64,000 nucleotides of DNA from Edaphobacter sp. 12200R-103 (GTDB lineage Bacteria; Acidobacteriota; Terriglobia; Terriglobales; Acidobacteriaceae), in NCBI RefSeq assembly GCF_010093025.1, contig NZ_CP048114.1, forward strand, positions 4,464,001-4,528,000. The letters run 5' to 3'. Below the pieces are notes generated by a model. That model worked only from the letters and a program-made list of their open reading frames with translations, did not search any database and was not told the DNA's origin. Within the stretch, counting starts at the first letter, position 1. The number at the start of each line of letters is the position of its first letter. Shown here one piece after another: positions 8,616 to 16,503 of the stretch. The translations under genes were made by a program, and so were the position numbers.

Positions 8616-9077
8616 ATGTCAGTACGCAATCTCTCCAATCTGAAGGCCCCTGCAAAGGCCAATCAAAACAAGAAGCGTGTCGGCCGCGGTATGGGATCGG
8701 GCATGGGTAAGACCTCGACGCGTGGTCATAAGGGTCAGGGTTCGCGTTCCGGCTCGTCGTTGATGCGCGGCTTTGAGGGCGGCCAGATGCCTCTGCACCG
8801 TCGTCTTCCCAAGCGCGGATTCACCAACATCTTCCGCGTCGAGTACACCGTGCTCGGTCTGGACCGTCTTGCGGAGATTCAGGCTGCTTCCAACGAGACC
8901 GACTTTACGCTTGAGAAGATCGTCTCCCTTGGGCTTCTGCGCAAGCGCAACGGACTGGTTAAAGTGCTCAATAATGGCGAGATCAAAGCCGCCATTACAG
9001 TCCACGCGCACAAGTTCTCCAAGGCTGCCCAGGAGGCTATTGAGAAGGCCGGCGGTAAGGCTGTCGTGATTGCCTGA
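8616..9077 (+). CDS. rplO: 50S ribosomal protein L15
   Basis: A 153-residue L15 with the glycine-rich N-terminal arm that threads through 23S rRNA (KKRVGRGMGSGMGKTSTRGHKGQ), the GGQMPLHRRLPKRGF motif, and the C-terminal globular domain with KVLNNGEIKAAITVHAHKFSKAAQEAIE. It lies just before secY, the standard order. Confidence 0.98.
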   Translation: MSVRNLSNLKAPAKANQNKKRVGRGMGSGMGKTSTRGHKGQGSRSGSSLMRGFEGGQMPLHRRLPKRGFTNIFRVEYTVLGLDRLAEIQAASNETDFTLEKIVSLGLLRKRNGLVKVLNNGEIKAAITVHAHKFSKAAQEAIEKAGGKAVVIA

Positions 9078-9110
9078 TCTTTCCTTCGTGGAGTATGTAG
9101 AATGAGAGCG

Positions 9111-9132
9111 GCGAGGGATTCAGATCCCTCGC
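9111..9132 (+). other. RNA hairpin in rplO-secY gap
   Basis: GCGAGGGAT at 9111-9119 and ATCCCTCGC at 9124-9132 form a perfect 9-bp stem with a TCAG loop. Flanking GAGAGCG (9104-9110) and CGCTGTCTC (9135-9143) can extend it with a small bulge. No T-run. It lies between a ribosomal and a membrane-translocase gene, where a drop in expression would make sense, so partial termination or processing is possible. Confidence 0.65.
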
Positions 9133-9184
9133 TCCGCTGTCTCACTCCGGTTATCTGTTTCACCTCTTGAGGTACCCCTCTCCG

Positions 9185-10597
9185 ATGTTCGACAAGTTCG
9201 CAAACATCTTCCGCATCCCGGACCTTCGTAAGCGCGTTTTGTTCACGCTGGCCCTGATGGCGGTCTATCGTCTTGGATCCCACATTCCCACCCCGGGTAT
9301 CAATGGACAGATGCTCGCCGAGTTTTTCAATCAGAACTCCGGCTCAGCCCTCGGTCTTGTCGATCTCTTCTCCGGCGGCAACCTTCGCAAGCTGACGATC
9401 TTCGCCCTCGGCATCATGCCTTACATCACGGCGTCGATTATCTTCCAGCTGCTTACGGTTATCTATGAGCCGCTGGCGAAGCTGCAGAAGGAAGGGGAGC
9501 TCGGACGTCGCAAGATCACCCAGTGGACGCGCTATGTAACGGTTCTGCTCGGTGTGGTGCAGTCGTTTACGATCGCCCTTACCCTGACCAACACCTCGAC
9601 CGGGTCTTCGATGGTGACCATTCCACGCGGAGTCTTTATTCCTCTCTGCGTTCTCACGCTCACGGCCGGTACGACATTCATCATGTGGCTGGGTGAGCAG
9701 ATCACCGAGCGCGGTATCGGCAACGGCATGTCTCTGCTGATCTTTGCCGGAATCGTGGTAGGTGTTCCCACGGGCGTGGCCGAGCTCTACGACAAGGTTC
9801 AGACCAGCGCCTGGGGAGCTTTTACTCCAGTCGCCATCGCCATTCTTATTGCAGGCATGCTTGCGGTAGTCGCCTTCATCGTCTACGTCGAGAAGGCGGA
9901 GCGCCGCATTCCCGTACAGTATGCCAAACGTATCGTCGGTCGTCGCATGATGGGTGGTCAGTCCACGCATCTGCCGCTCAAGGTGAACTCCGGTGGCGTC
10001 ATGCCGGTCATCTTTGCCAGCTCCATCCTTTCTGCCCCTCTGCTCTTTGCGGGCATGAGCTTTTTTGGCAGTGCTCCTCTGCGCGATACAAAGATCCTTG
10101 GACCGCTGTTCCAGTACATCTCGCCCGGCGAGCCGTTCTACGAACTGGTTTTCATGGTGGCGATCGTCTTCTTCGCCTACTTCTACATCTCGATCGTCTT
10201 TCGCCCTGACGATATCGCCGACAATATGAGGAAGTACGGCGGCTTCATTCCCGGCATCCGCCCAGGCAAGCGGACCGCGGATTTTGTCAATGACGTGCTG
10301 ACGCGCATCACCCTGGTAGGCTCCATCTACCTGGTCATTATCGTCATGATTCCCCAGATGATCATCAGCGGAATCCACTTCAACCACCTGTGGCTGATTG
10401 GGCCCATCTTCGACAAGCTCCCAGCCTGGATGACAAACGGCCTCGGCGTGACCTTCTATTTCGGTGGCACAAGCCTTCTGATCGTCGTCGGCGTGGCGAT
10501 GGATACGGTTCAGCAGATCGAATCGCAGCTCATCATGCGTCATTACGACGGCTTTACCCCCAAGAGCGGCCGTATCCGTGGCCGCAAGAGCTGGTAG
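9185..10597 (+). CDS. secY: Protein translocase subunit SecY
   Basis: The central pore protein of the Sec translocon in the inner membrane. The 470-residue product from the ATG at 9185 starts MFDKFANIFRIPDLRKRV; GAGGT at 9169-9173 precedes it, whereas a TTG at 9167 would overlap that site. Ten membrane segments are expected; seen motifs include RLGSHIPTPGI in TM1, LGIMPYITASI in TM2, the GERGIGNGMSLLIFAGI-like stretch, and the cytoplasmic loop ERRIPVQYAKR that contacts SecA and the ribosome. Longer than Escherichia coli SecY (443). Confidence 0.97.
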   Translation: MFDKFANIFRIPDLRKRVLFTLALMAVYRLGSHIPTPGINGQMLAEFFNQNSGSALGLVDLFSGGNLRKLTIFALGIMPYITASIIFQLLTVIYEPLAKLQKEGELGRRKITQWTRYVTVLLGVVQSFTIALTLTNTSTGSSMVTIPRGVFIPLCVLTLTAGTTFIMWLGEQITERGIGNGMSLLIFAGIVVGVPTGVAELYDKVQTSAWGAFTPVAIAILIAGMLAVVAFIVYVEKAERRIPVQYAKRIVGRRMMGGQSTHLPLKVNSGGVMPVIFASSILSAPLLFAGMSFFGSAPLRDTKILGPLFQYISPGEPFYELVFMVAIVFFAYFYISIVFRPDDIADNMRKYGGFIPGIRPGKRTADFVNDVLTRITLVGSIYLVIIVMIPQMIISGIHFNHLWLIGPIFDKLPAWMTNGLGVTFYFGGTSLLIVVGVAMDTVQQIESQLIMRHYDGFTPKSGRIRGRKSW

Positions 10598-10600
10598 GAA

Positions 10601-11344
10601 TTGGAAACATTGACCTCTGAATCTGCACACTCTTCGGCCCCGGCAGACAATCGTCTTCTGCCCGGGCCGATTCTTCTTCTGGGGGCTCCCGGAGTCGGCA
10701 AAGGAACCCAGGCGCAGCGCCTCATGGGCGACTTCGGTATTCCGCAGATCTCGACCGGAGATATCCTCCGCGACAACATCGCGCGCGGCACGGAGCTGGG
10801 AAGAGCAGCGAAGTCCCTGATGGATCAGGGTCAACTCGTTCCGGATGAGCTGGTCAACGGCATGGTGGGATCGCGTCTTACACAGCCTGATGTCCGACGC
10901 GGATATATCCTCGACGGGTATCCCCGGACGCTGGGCCAGGCGGAGTGGCTGGATTCACATCTCATCTCGCTCGAAGAGGATGCTGGTGCTGTTTCCCTTC
11001 CACTCGTAGCCATCAGCATCAAGGTGGATGAGCAGGAGTTGCTGCGTCGCATCACGGGCCGGAGGATCTGCCCGGTCTGCAAGACCATCTACAACATTCA
11101 CTCCAAGCCTCCTAGGAAAGAGGGCTTCTGCGATAACGAAGGCAGCCCGCTGCAGCATCGCTCCGACGACACCGAGCAGGCGTTTACCGAGCGGATGAAG
11201 GCTTATAACTCCCTGACCGCTCCGGTGATCGAGCATTACAGCCGCCAGGGTCGTTTCCGTGAGGTCGATGGCTCCCGCGCTGTTGAGGAGGTCACCGCGT
11301 CCATCGAGGCGGCCCTTCGGCATTTGCGTCAGGCAGGGGAGTAG
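10601..11344 (+). CDS. adk: Adenylate kinase, long-lid type with a zinc-finger-like lid
   Basis: Catalyses ATP + AMP = 2 ADP. The P-loop GAPGVGKGT is at residues 28-36, giving a 27-residue N-terminal extension compared with most adenylate kinases. The start is uncertain: TTG at 10601 or TTG at 10610 (the latter has better spacing from GGAA); no ATG lies upstream of the P-loop. The LID has C157, C160, C177 and E180 in the spacing of the Bacillus zinc lid (C-x2-C-x16-C-x2-D/C), but with Glu as the fourth ligand. The DGYPRTLGQAEWL and RITGRRICPVC motifs are intact. It begins three bases after secY. Confidence 0.96.
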   Translation: METLTSESAHSSAPADNRLLPGPILLLGAPGVGKGTQAQRLMGDFGIPQISTGDILRDNIARGTELGRAAKSLMDQGQLVPDELVNGMVGSRLTQPDVRRGYILDGYPRTLGQAEWLDSHLISLEEDAGAVSLPLVAISIKVDEQELLRRITGRRICPVCKTIYNIHSKPPRKEGFCDNEGSPLQHRSDDTEQAFTERMKAYNSLTAPVIEHYSRQGRFREVDGSRAVEEVTASIEAALRHLRQAGE

Positions 11345-11349
11345 GGGCC

Positions 11350-12099
11350 ATGGCGATCATGCTCAAGACGCCGCAGGAGATCGAGAAGATGCGCATCTCC
11401 GGCATCGCTCTTCGCAGGGTGCATGACACGCTTGCGCCTCACGTCGTCGCGGGTGCGACCACGATGGACCTCGAGGAGATCGCGATCGCTCGCATCGCTG
11501 AACTCGGCGGAAAGGCAGCCTTCAAGGGTTATCACGGCTATCCCTTTGCGCTCTGTACGTCGGTCAACGAGGAGGTGGTGCATGGGATGCCCAACAAGAA
11601 GCGCGTCCTGAAGGAAGGCGACATCCTCTCAATTGACTGCGGCGTCATCATCGATGGCTATTACTCCGACGCGGCCGTGACCTACGCCGTCGGAAAAGTT
11701 GACCCGAAGATTCAGAAGCTACTCGACGTCACCCAGGCTTCGCTTGAGGCAGCGATCGAGCAGTGTCAGGTCGGAGGGCGGCTCTTTGACATCTCCGCCA
11801 CCGTGCAGGAGCTCTGCGAGGCCGAGGGGTTCGGCGTGGTTCGTGAGTTTGTGGGACACGGCATCGGCCGCAGCATGCATGAGGATCCTCAGGTGCCAAA
11901 TTTCGGCACCCGCGGCAAGGGACTTCGGCTGAAGCCAGGTATGGTGCTTGCGATCGAGCCCATGATCAACGCTGGAGCCCCCGAGGTCCGGGTTCTGGCC
12001 GACGGCTGGACTGCCGTGACCGTCGACGGCAGCTATAGTGCTCACTTTGAGCACACCGTTGCCGTGACCAAGGAAGGCCCAGTGGTTCTCACCCGCTAA
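11350..12099 (+). CDS. map: Methionine aminopeptidase type I
   Basis: A 249-residue type Ia methionine aminopeptidase removing the N-terminal Met from nascent proteins. The pita-bread fold metal ligands are visible: D in SIDCGVIIDG, D in GYYSDAAVTY, H in GHGIGRSMHEDP, E in AIEPMIN, and the final E in HFEHTVAVT. It starts five bases after the adk stop, consistent with the secY-adk-map order. The following 198-base gap contains a hairpin. Confidence 0.97.
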   Translation: MAIMLKTPQEIEKMRISGIALRRVHDTLAPHVVAGATTMDLEEIAIARIAELGGKAAFKGYHGYPFALCTSVNEEVVHGMPNKKRVLKEGDILSIDCGVIIDGYYSDAAVTYAVGKVDPKIQKLLDVTQASLEAAIEQCQVGGRLFDISATVQELCEAEGFGVVREFVGHGIGRSMHEDPQVPNFGTRGKGLRLKPGMVLAIEPMINAGAPEVRVLADGWTAVTVDGSYSAHFEHTVAVTKEGPVVLTR

Positions 12100-12204
12100 G
12101 CTGGCATTTCTGGCGAAATCGCTGCGAAAGCCGGCATACAGTGGGAATTCGGGAAAAAGTGGGTTATTATAAGAAATGCTGTGTGCATTATGCCGCAGGT
12201 CTGT

Positions 12205-12224
12205 GATTCTCGTTTGCGGGAATC
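12205..12224 (+). other. RNA hairpin upstream of infA
   Basis: GATTCTCG at 12205-12212 and CGGGAATC at 12217-12224 pair through 8 bp (one T-G wobble) over a TTTG loop in the map-infA gap. AT-rich TTATTATAAG at about 12163-12172 upstream resembles a -10 region but no convincing -35 was found. Confidence 0.45.
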
Positions 12225-12297
12225 GTCTTATGGGCTCTGGTACTGACCGAAACAACTGAGGAGAGTGTCGGAAACGACCTTTCCCAAAGGAGATCGT

Positions 12298-12516
12298 TTG
12301 TCGAAGGAAGATGCAATTGAAGTAATGGCCACGGTCGTCGAGACCCTGCCGAACGCCATGTTCCGCGTCGAGCTTGAAAACAAGCATCAGGCTTTGGCGC
12401 ACGTCTCCGGACGCATGCGTAAGAACTTCATTCGCATTCTTCCCGGTGACCGGGTTGCTATTGAACTCAGCCCGTACGATCTCAACCGTGGCCGCATCGT
12501 CTATCGCTATAAGTAG
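12298..12516 (+). CDS. infA: Translation initiation factor IF-1
   Basis: IF-1 binds the A site of the small subunit during initiation. I choose the TTG at 12298, preceded by AAAGGAGA at 12286-12293, giving exactly 72 residues starting [15 protein letters not shown], the usual length. An in-frame GTG at 12265 would add 11 residues and would put the strong ribosome-binding site inside the gene. The OB-fold S1-like domain is complete ([48 protein letters not shown]). Confidence 0.95.
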   Translation: MSKEDAIEVMATVVETLPNAMFRVELENKHQALAHVSGRMRKNFIRILPGDRVAIELSPYDLNRGRIVYRYK

Positions 12517-12535
12517 ACGAGGCTGCTTCTGGCTT

Positions 12536-12628
12536 TTAGCTTCGCGCTGCTAGCTGGAAACGATTCAGACCCAGGCAATCAGGCTAGTAGCCTTGGCATC
12601 AGCTCCTGAGCTGGTGGCTGAAAGCTAA
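12536..12628 (+). other. Possible long hairpin in infA-rpmJ gap
   Basis: TTAGCTT at 12536-12542 is the complement of AAGCTAA at 12622-12628, enclosing a smaller AGGCT-AGT-AGCCT hairpin near 12581-12593. The whole 132-base gap is rich in AGCT/GCTGG words. The rpmJ ribosome-binding site lies just after the 3' arm, so folding could affect rpmJ translation; this is inference. Confidence 0.35.
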
Positions 12629-12648
12629 TGGCTGTTTTAGGAGAAGAG

Positions 12649-12762
12649 ATGAAGGTTCGTGCTTCTGTAAAGAAGATCTGTGACAAGTGCAAGGTGATCC
12701 ATCGCCGTGGCGTCGTTCGCGTTATCTGCGAGAACGCCAAGCACAAGCAGCGTCAGGGATAA
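12649..12762 (+). CDS. rpmJ: 50S ribosomal protein L36, zinc-binding form
   Basis: A 37-codon gene encoding [20 protein letters not shown] followed by [17 protein letters not shown]. The zinc ligands C11, C14, C27 and H32 of the C+ form are all present. AGGAGAAGAG directly precedes the ATG at 12649. Its place between infA and rpsM is the standard start of the alpha-operon region. L36 is the smallest ribosomal protein and stabilises 23S rRNA helices. Confidence 0.97.
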   Translation: MKVRASVKKICDKCKVIHRRGVVRVICENAKHKQRQG

Positions 12763-12773
12763 GTCAGTTACCC

Positions 12774-12793
12774 GAGGCGGAAGGTTTCGCCTC
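12774..12793 (+). other. RNA hairpin downstream of rpmJ
   Basis: GAGGCGGA at 12774-12781 and TTCGCCTC at 12786-12793 form an 8-bp stem (one G-T pair) with an AGGT loop, 11 bases after rpmJ. A second short CCGGC-CCC-GCCGG stem follows at about 12798-12810. No T-run. Confidence 0.5.
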
Positions 12794-12916
12794 TCCACCG
12801 GCCCCGCCGGGCTAGTTCGCCGAAGTCAAGGCGTGCGTTGAACCCCGCGGACATTGCCACAACCACTCACCCTGCTCCGTGGCGACGCTTCCGGAGCCCC
12901 AAAGATAAGGACGCCA

Positions 12917-13297
12917 ATGGCACGTATCTCTGGAGTCGACGTACCGAACAATAAGCAGGTACGCATCGGACTCACCTACATCTACGGCATCGGCAACTCG
13001 CGCGCTGCGAAGATCCTCGCGAAGGCTGACATCGATCCCTTCGCCAAGATCGCTTCGCTCGACGAGGACCAGCTGAACCGCATCCGTCACGTCATCGAGC
13101 AGGAAGGCCAGATCGAAGGCGACCTACGCAAAGAGGTCAGCCTCAACATCAAGCGCCTGATCGAAATCCAGTCTTACCGTGGTCTCCGCCACCGCCGTTC
13201 GCTTCCTGTACGCGGTCAGCGCACCCACACCAACGCTCGTACCCGCAAGGGCCCGCGCAAGGGCACTGTCGCTGGTAAGAAGAAAGCGACCAAATAA
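12917..13297 (+). CDS. rpsM: 30S ribosomal protein S13
   Basis: A 126-residue S13 from the ATG at 12917 ([26 protein letters not shown]), usual length; an ATG at 12854 would add 21 unrelated residues. S13 contacts the P-site tRNA and the large subunit (bridges B1a/B1b). The helix-two-turns-helix motif and the basic tail [23 protein letters not shown] are intact. rpsK starts three bases after its stop. Confidence 0.97.
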   Translation: MARISGVDVPNNKQVRIGLTYIYGIGNSRAAKILAKADIDPFAKIASLDEDQLNRIRHVIEQEGQIEGDLRKEVSLNIKRLIEIQSYRGLRHRRSLPVRGQRTHTNARTRKGPRKGTVAGKKKATK

Positions 13298-13300
13298 GCC

Positions 13301-13720
13301 ATGGCAAAGACTCAGCAGAAGGCTGCCGGCAAGGCTGGCAAGAATAAGAAGTTCAAAAAGCGCGAGCGGAAGAACGTTCCGTTTGGTCTGGTCTTCATCC
13401 AGGCTTCGTTCAACAACACCATCGTTACCATTACCGACCAGACGGGCAACACGCTCAGCTGGAAGAGCTCGGGCTCGCTCGGCTTCCGCGGTTCGCGTAA
13501 GGGAACCCCGTTCGCCGCGCAGCAGGCTGCTGTTGGCGCTGCCAACGCCGCCCGTGAGCACGGTCTCCGTTCGGTCGATGTCCGCGTCGCTGGTCCCGGT
13601 TCGGGCCGTGAGTCGGCTATTCGTGCGCTGGCCTCAGCCGGTATCGAGGTTCGCTCGATCCGCGACGTTACGCCGATCCCGCACAATGGCTGCCGTCCTC
13701 CCAAGCGTCGCCGCGTGTAA
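13301..13720 (+). CDS. rpsK: 30S ribosomal protein S11
   Basis: A 139-residue S11, slightly extended at the basic N-terminus. It forms the platform of the small subunit near the E-site mRNA. Conserved segments are [56 protein letters not shown] and [18 protein letters not shown] at the end. Followed by a 140-base gap with a long perfect hairpin. Confidence 0.98.
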   Translation: MAKTQQKAAGKAGKNKKFKKRERKNVPFGLVFIQASFNNTIVTITDQTGNTLSWKSSGSLGFRGSRKGTPFAAQQAAVGAANAAREHGLRSVDVRVAGPGSGRESAIRALASAGIEVRSIRDVTPIPHNGCRPPKRRRV

Positions 13721-13735
13721 TCACAGTTCTCGGGT

Positions 13736-13771
13736 GTCAGTTCACAGTCACATCCGTGACTGTGAACTGAC
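13736..13771 (+). promoter_or_regulatory. Perfect 16-bp RNA hairpin upstream of rpsD
   Basis: GTCAGTTCACAGTCAC at 13736-13751 is perfectly complementary to GTGACTGTGAACTGAC at 13756-13771 with a 4-base ATCC loop, 15 bases after rpsK and about 90 bases before rpsD. No T-run follows, so it is not a standard terminator. It could be a processing site, a double-stranded binding site (for example for RNase III), or part of an S4 autoregulatory leader. All functions are inference. Confidence 0.75.
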
Positions 13772-13860
13772 CACGGAGAACAAACAACCTAACCGGATCG
13801 TGATGAAGCGCTGTCAGCGTGTAAAGCGATCGACACCCGAAGTCAGGAGATAAGTAAGTT

Positions 13861-14493
13861 ATGGCACGTTATACCGGACCCGTCTGCCGCCTCTGCCGCC
13901 GCGACGGTACCAAACTCTTCCTCAAGGGAGCCAAGTGCTTCACCGAGAAGTGCCCCGTTGAGAAGCGCAATTTCCCCCCAGGACAGCATGGCCAGTCCAA
14001 GAAGCAGAAGAAGGTCGTCGGCTACGGTCTGCAGCTGCGCGAAAAGCAGAAGGCCAAGCGTATCTACTTCACGCTCGAGGGCCAGTTCCGCGCCTACTAC
14101 GAGAAGGCCTCCAACAAGACTGGCGTCACCGGCGAACTGCTCCTGCAGCAGCTCGAGACCCGTCTGGATAACGTGGCTTACCGTCTCGGCTTCGCGCAGA
14201 GCCGCCGCCAGGCCCGTCAGCTCGTCCGTCACGGCCACGTTCAGGTCAACGGCCGCAAGGTAAACATCCCGTCCTTCCAGTGCAAGGTGGGTGATGAGAT
14301 CGCGATCCGTGAGGGATCGAAGTCCATCACCATTCTTGAGGATGCCAAGAACTTCGCCAGCGGGCAGCGCTCCGTCACCTGGCTCGATATCAACCGCGAC
14401 AACCTTTCCGGCAAGGTTCTCTCTCTGCCGAAGCGCGAAGATATCCAGCTCCCGGTCAACGAGCAGCTGATCGTCGAACTTTACAGCAAGTAA
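13861..14493 (+). CDS. rpsD: 30S ribosomal protein S4, zinc-type N-terminus
   Basis: A 210-residue S4, the primary 16S 5'-domain binder and in many bacteria the autorepressor of the alpha operon. The N-terminus has C9, C12, C26 and C31 in VCRLC...KCFTEKC, the zinc-binding arrangement of the C+ form. The S4 RNA-binding domain ([38 protein letters not shown]) is complete. It is flanked on both sides by strong hairpins, which may relate to control of this gene. Confidence 0.97.
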   Translation: MARYTGPVCRLCRRDGTKLFLKGAKCFTEKCPVEKRNFPPGQHGQSKKQKKVVGYGLQLREKQKAKRIYFTLEGQFRAYYEKASNKTGVTGELLLQQLETRLDNVAYRLGFAQSRRQARQLVRHGHVQVNGRKVNIPSFQCKVGDEIAIREGSKSITILEDAKNFASGQRSVTWLDINRDNLSGKVLSLPKREDIQLPVNEQLIVELYSK

Positions 14494-14502
14494 TCAGGCT
14501 TC

Positions 14503-14536
14503 GCCGCGAGTCACTCCACACGGGGAGACTCGCGGC
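14503..14536 (+). other. RNA hairpin 1 in rpsD-rpoA gap
   Basis: GCCGCGAGTC at 14503-14512 pairs with GACTCGCGGC at 14527-14536; after one A-A mismatch, CTCC (14514-14517) can pair with GGGG (14522-14525), leaving an ACAC loop. Very stable stem nine bases after rpsD, without a T-run. Confidence 0.65.
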
Positions 14537-14540
14537 AAAC

Positions 14541-14562
14541 GTTGTGACCTACAGGTCACAAC
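14541..14562 (+). other. RNA hairpin 2 in rpsD-rpoA gap
   Basis: GTTGTGACC at 14541-14549 and GGTCACAAC at 14554-14562 form a perfect 9-bp stem with a TACA loop, only four bases after the first hairpin. The tandem pair occupies most of the spacer before rpoA. Confidence 0.65.
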
Positions 14563-14644
14563 GACACCACAACCGAATACGCCAACCGCATCACCCGCCG
14601 GTCCGCAAAGTGCTTCGCGGCCAGGACGGCAAAGGAGAAAACAC

Positions 14645-15736
14645 ATGCTTTGGAGAGGATTCCAGAAGCCCAAGCGCCTCGCAGTCGACAGCGAGTCTCT
14701 CACCGAAAAGTACGGCAAGTTCAGCGCGCAGCCCTTTGAGCGTGGTTTCGGCACCACCATCGGCAACGCACTCCGTCGCACCCTGCTCTCGTCCATCGAG
14801 GGAGCTGCCGTAACGGCGGTCCGCATCGAGGGCGTGCTGCACGAGTTCCAGTCCATCGCCGGCGTCGTTGAGGACGCGACCGACATCATCCTCAACCTCA
14901 AGCAGATTCCGTTCAAGCTCAACGGCGAGGGCCCCAAGGCTCTCTACCTGCGCTCCGACGCTGCCGGTATCGTCACCTCCGGTTCCATCGAGGCCGACGG
15001 CGATGTCGAGATTCTCGACAAGGACGTCTACATCTGCACGGTCTCCGAAGGCGGCAAGATCGACATGGAGATGCGTCTCAAGCGCGGCCGCGGCTACGTC
15101 TCGGCTGACAAGAACTTCGACGCCGATCTCGGACTTGGCTTCATTCCCGTCGATAGCGTCCACTCCCCGGTCCGTAAGGTCAACTATCTCGTCGAGGCTG
15201 CTCGTCTCGGTCAGATTACCGACTATGACAAGCTCACGCTCGAGATCTGGACGAACGGCACCGTCTCTCCGGCTGATTCTCTCGGTCTCGCAGCGAAGTT
15301 GCTCAAGGACCACATGACCATCTTCATCAACTTCGAAGAGGAGTTGGAGACCGGTCACGATGGAGTCCACGACGGCCCCGCCATCCGCAATGAGAATCTC
15401 AACCGCTCCGTCGAGGAGCTCGAGCTCTCGGTTCGCAGCTACAACTGCCTGAAGAATGCCAACATCGCGACCATCGGTGAGCTGATCCAGAAGACTGAGG
15501 CCGAGATGCTGAAGACCAAGAACTTCGGCCGCAAGTCCCTGAACGAGATCAAGGAGATCCTTGCTCAGATGGGTCTTTCGCTCGGCATGAAGATCGACGA
15601 GAACGGCAACCCGCAGCCCGGACCAACCTCGGTTCTTCCAGCAGCCACTCTCGCCGCCAGCTTCGGCCACTTCGACGATGAGGACGAGGATGAAGAAGAC
15701 GACCTCAACCTCCCCGCCGAAACCGATCAGTTCTAA
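14645..15736 (+). CDS. rpoA: RNA polymerase alpha subunit with acidic C-terminal tail
   Basis: The 363-residue alpha subunit nucleates RNA polymerase assembly. The N-terminal dimerisation domain ([30 protein letters not shown] near residues 20-50) and the C-terminal DNA/activator-binding domain ([43 protein letters not shown], about residues 258-300) are complete. After the CTD an additional roughly 45 residues end in a very acidic [13 protein letters not shown] run, absent from the 329-residue Escherichia coli protein. A GGAGAAAACAC site precedes the ATG. Confidence 0.97.
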   Translation: MLWRGFQKPKRLAVDSESLTEKYGKFSAQPFERGFGTTIGNALRRTLLSSIEGAAVTAVRIEGVLHEFQSIAGVVEDATDIILNLKQIPFKLNGEGPKALYLRSDAAGIVTSGSIEADGDVEILDKDVYICTVSEGGKIDMEMRLKRGRGYVSADKNFDADLGLGFIPVDSVHSPVRKVNYLVEAARLGQITDYDKLTLEIWTNGTVSPADSLGLAAKLLKDHMTIFINFEEELETGHDGVHDGPAIRNENLNRSVEELELSVRSYNCLKNANIATIGELIQKTEAEMLKTKNFGRKSLNEIKEILAQMGLSLGMKIDENGNPQPGPTSVLPAATLAASFGHFDDEDEDEEDDLNLPAETDQF

Positions 15737-15745
15737 ATAAACTCC

Positions 15746-15778
15746 GATGGGAGCAGGGAATCATGCCCTGCTCCCATC
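15746..15778 (+). other. Perfect 13-bp RNA hairpin in rpoA-rplQ gap
   Basis: GATGGGAGCAGGG at 15746-15758 and CCCTGCTCCCATC at 15766-15778 form a perfect 13-bp stem with an AATCATG loop, ten bases after rpoA. It is followed by CTCAACTCAACAG, with no T-run. It may slow RNases or RNA polymerase between the two genes. Confidence 0.7.
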
Positions 15779-15830
15779 CTCAACTCAACAGACCGGTTCA
15801 GGGCAGAAGCTCAAACCGAAGGAGATCATC

Positions 15831-16307
15831 ATGCGCCACCGCAATGCAGGATTTAAATTAGGACGTAACACCAGCCATCGCCGCGCTACGCTGCGTAACC
15901 TCGTCACCTCCATCATCCTGACGGATCGTATCGAGACGACGATTACCAAGGCCAAGGCATCCAAGCCTCTCGTTGAGCGCATGATTACTCTTGGCAAGCG
16001 TGGCGATGTTCACGCCCGTCGCCAGGCCGCCGCATATCTACTGACACCGGCCTCGGTCGATCGCCTCTTCAATGTAGTCGCACCTCGCTACGGCGCACGC
16101 AATGGCGGTTACACCCGCATCACCCGCACAGGGGCTCGTAAAGGCGATGCTGCTGAGATGGCCTTCATCGAGCTTCTCGGTGCTGAGCAGGAGCTGAACG
16201 AGAAGGCTCAGAAGCGTGCAGATGCTCGCGCAAAACGCCGTGAAGAGCTGCAGAAGCAGCTGGAAGAGCAGAATCCTCCTGCAGGCGAAGAGGGGCAGGA
16301 ATCGTAA
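15831..16307 (+). CDS. rplQ: 50S ribosomal protein L17, C-terminally extended
   Basis: L17 lies at the base of the large subunit near the tunnel exit. The start at 15831 gives MRHRNAGFKLGRNTSHRRATLRNL, the family N-terminus, after GGAGATCATC; upstream in-frame codons are non-conserved. The 158-residue product is longer than Escherichia coli L17 (127): residues about 118-158 form a charged, probably helical tail (KAQKRADARAKRREELQKQLE) ending Glu/Gly-rich. It is the last gene of the cluster and is followed by an intrinsic terminator. Confidence 0.97.
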   Translation: MRHRNAGFKLGRNTSHRRATLRNLVTSIILTDRIETTITKAKASKPLVERMITLGKRGDVHARRQAAAYLLTPASVDRLFNVVAPRYGARNGGYTRITRTGARKGDAAEMAFIELLGAEQELNEKAQKRADARAKRREELQKQLEEQNPPAGEEGQES

Positions 16308-16327
16308 GATTCTTCGAGTGCAGAATT

Positions 16328-16363
16328 AGGGGCGCATCCAGAAGGATGCGCCCCTGAATTTTG
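16328..16363 (+). terminator. Intrinsic terminator of the ribosomal cluster
   Basis: AGGGGCGCATCC at 16328-16339 and GGATGCGCCCCT at 16344-16355 form a perfect 12-bp stem with an AGAA loop; the outer AATT pair adds to it. It is followed by GAATTTTGC, a short T-run. It is placed 20 bases after the rplQ stop. Confidence 0.85.
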
Positions 16364-16503
16364 CAAGGGCATTTCGGCATTTTCCCCACGCAATAACCAT
16401 TGGACGTATCCTGAGCAACGCAAAGGATCCCCTGGATTTTGCCTGCGGCGTCCAGTGTGCTTCGGGCAAGATACAGTGACGATTCATCCGATAAAGTAGT
16501 TAC

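Noticed and set aside
9344..10834. Long minus-strand open frame opposite secY
   Set aside because: Runs antisense through a conserved gene, has no family features and matches codon-bias shadowing in GC-rich DNA.
12265..12297. GTG start of infA giving an 83-residue protein
   Set aside because: The strong ribosome-binding site AAAGGAGA would lie inside the gene and the length would not match IF-1.
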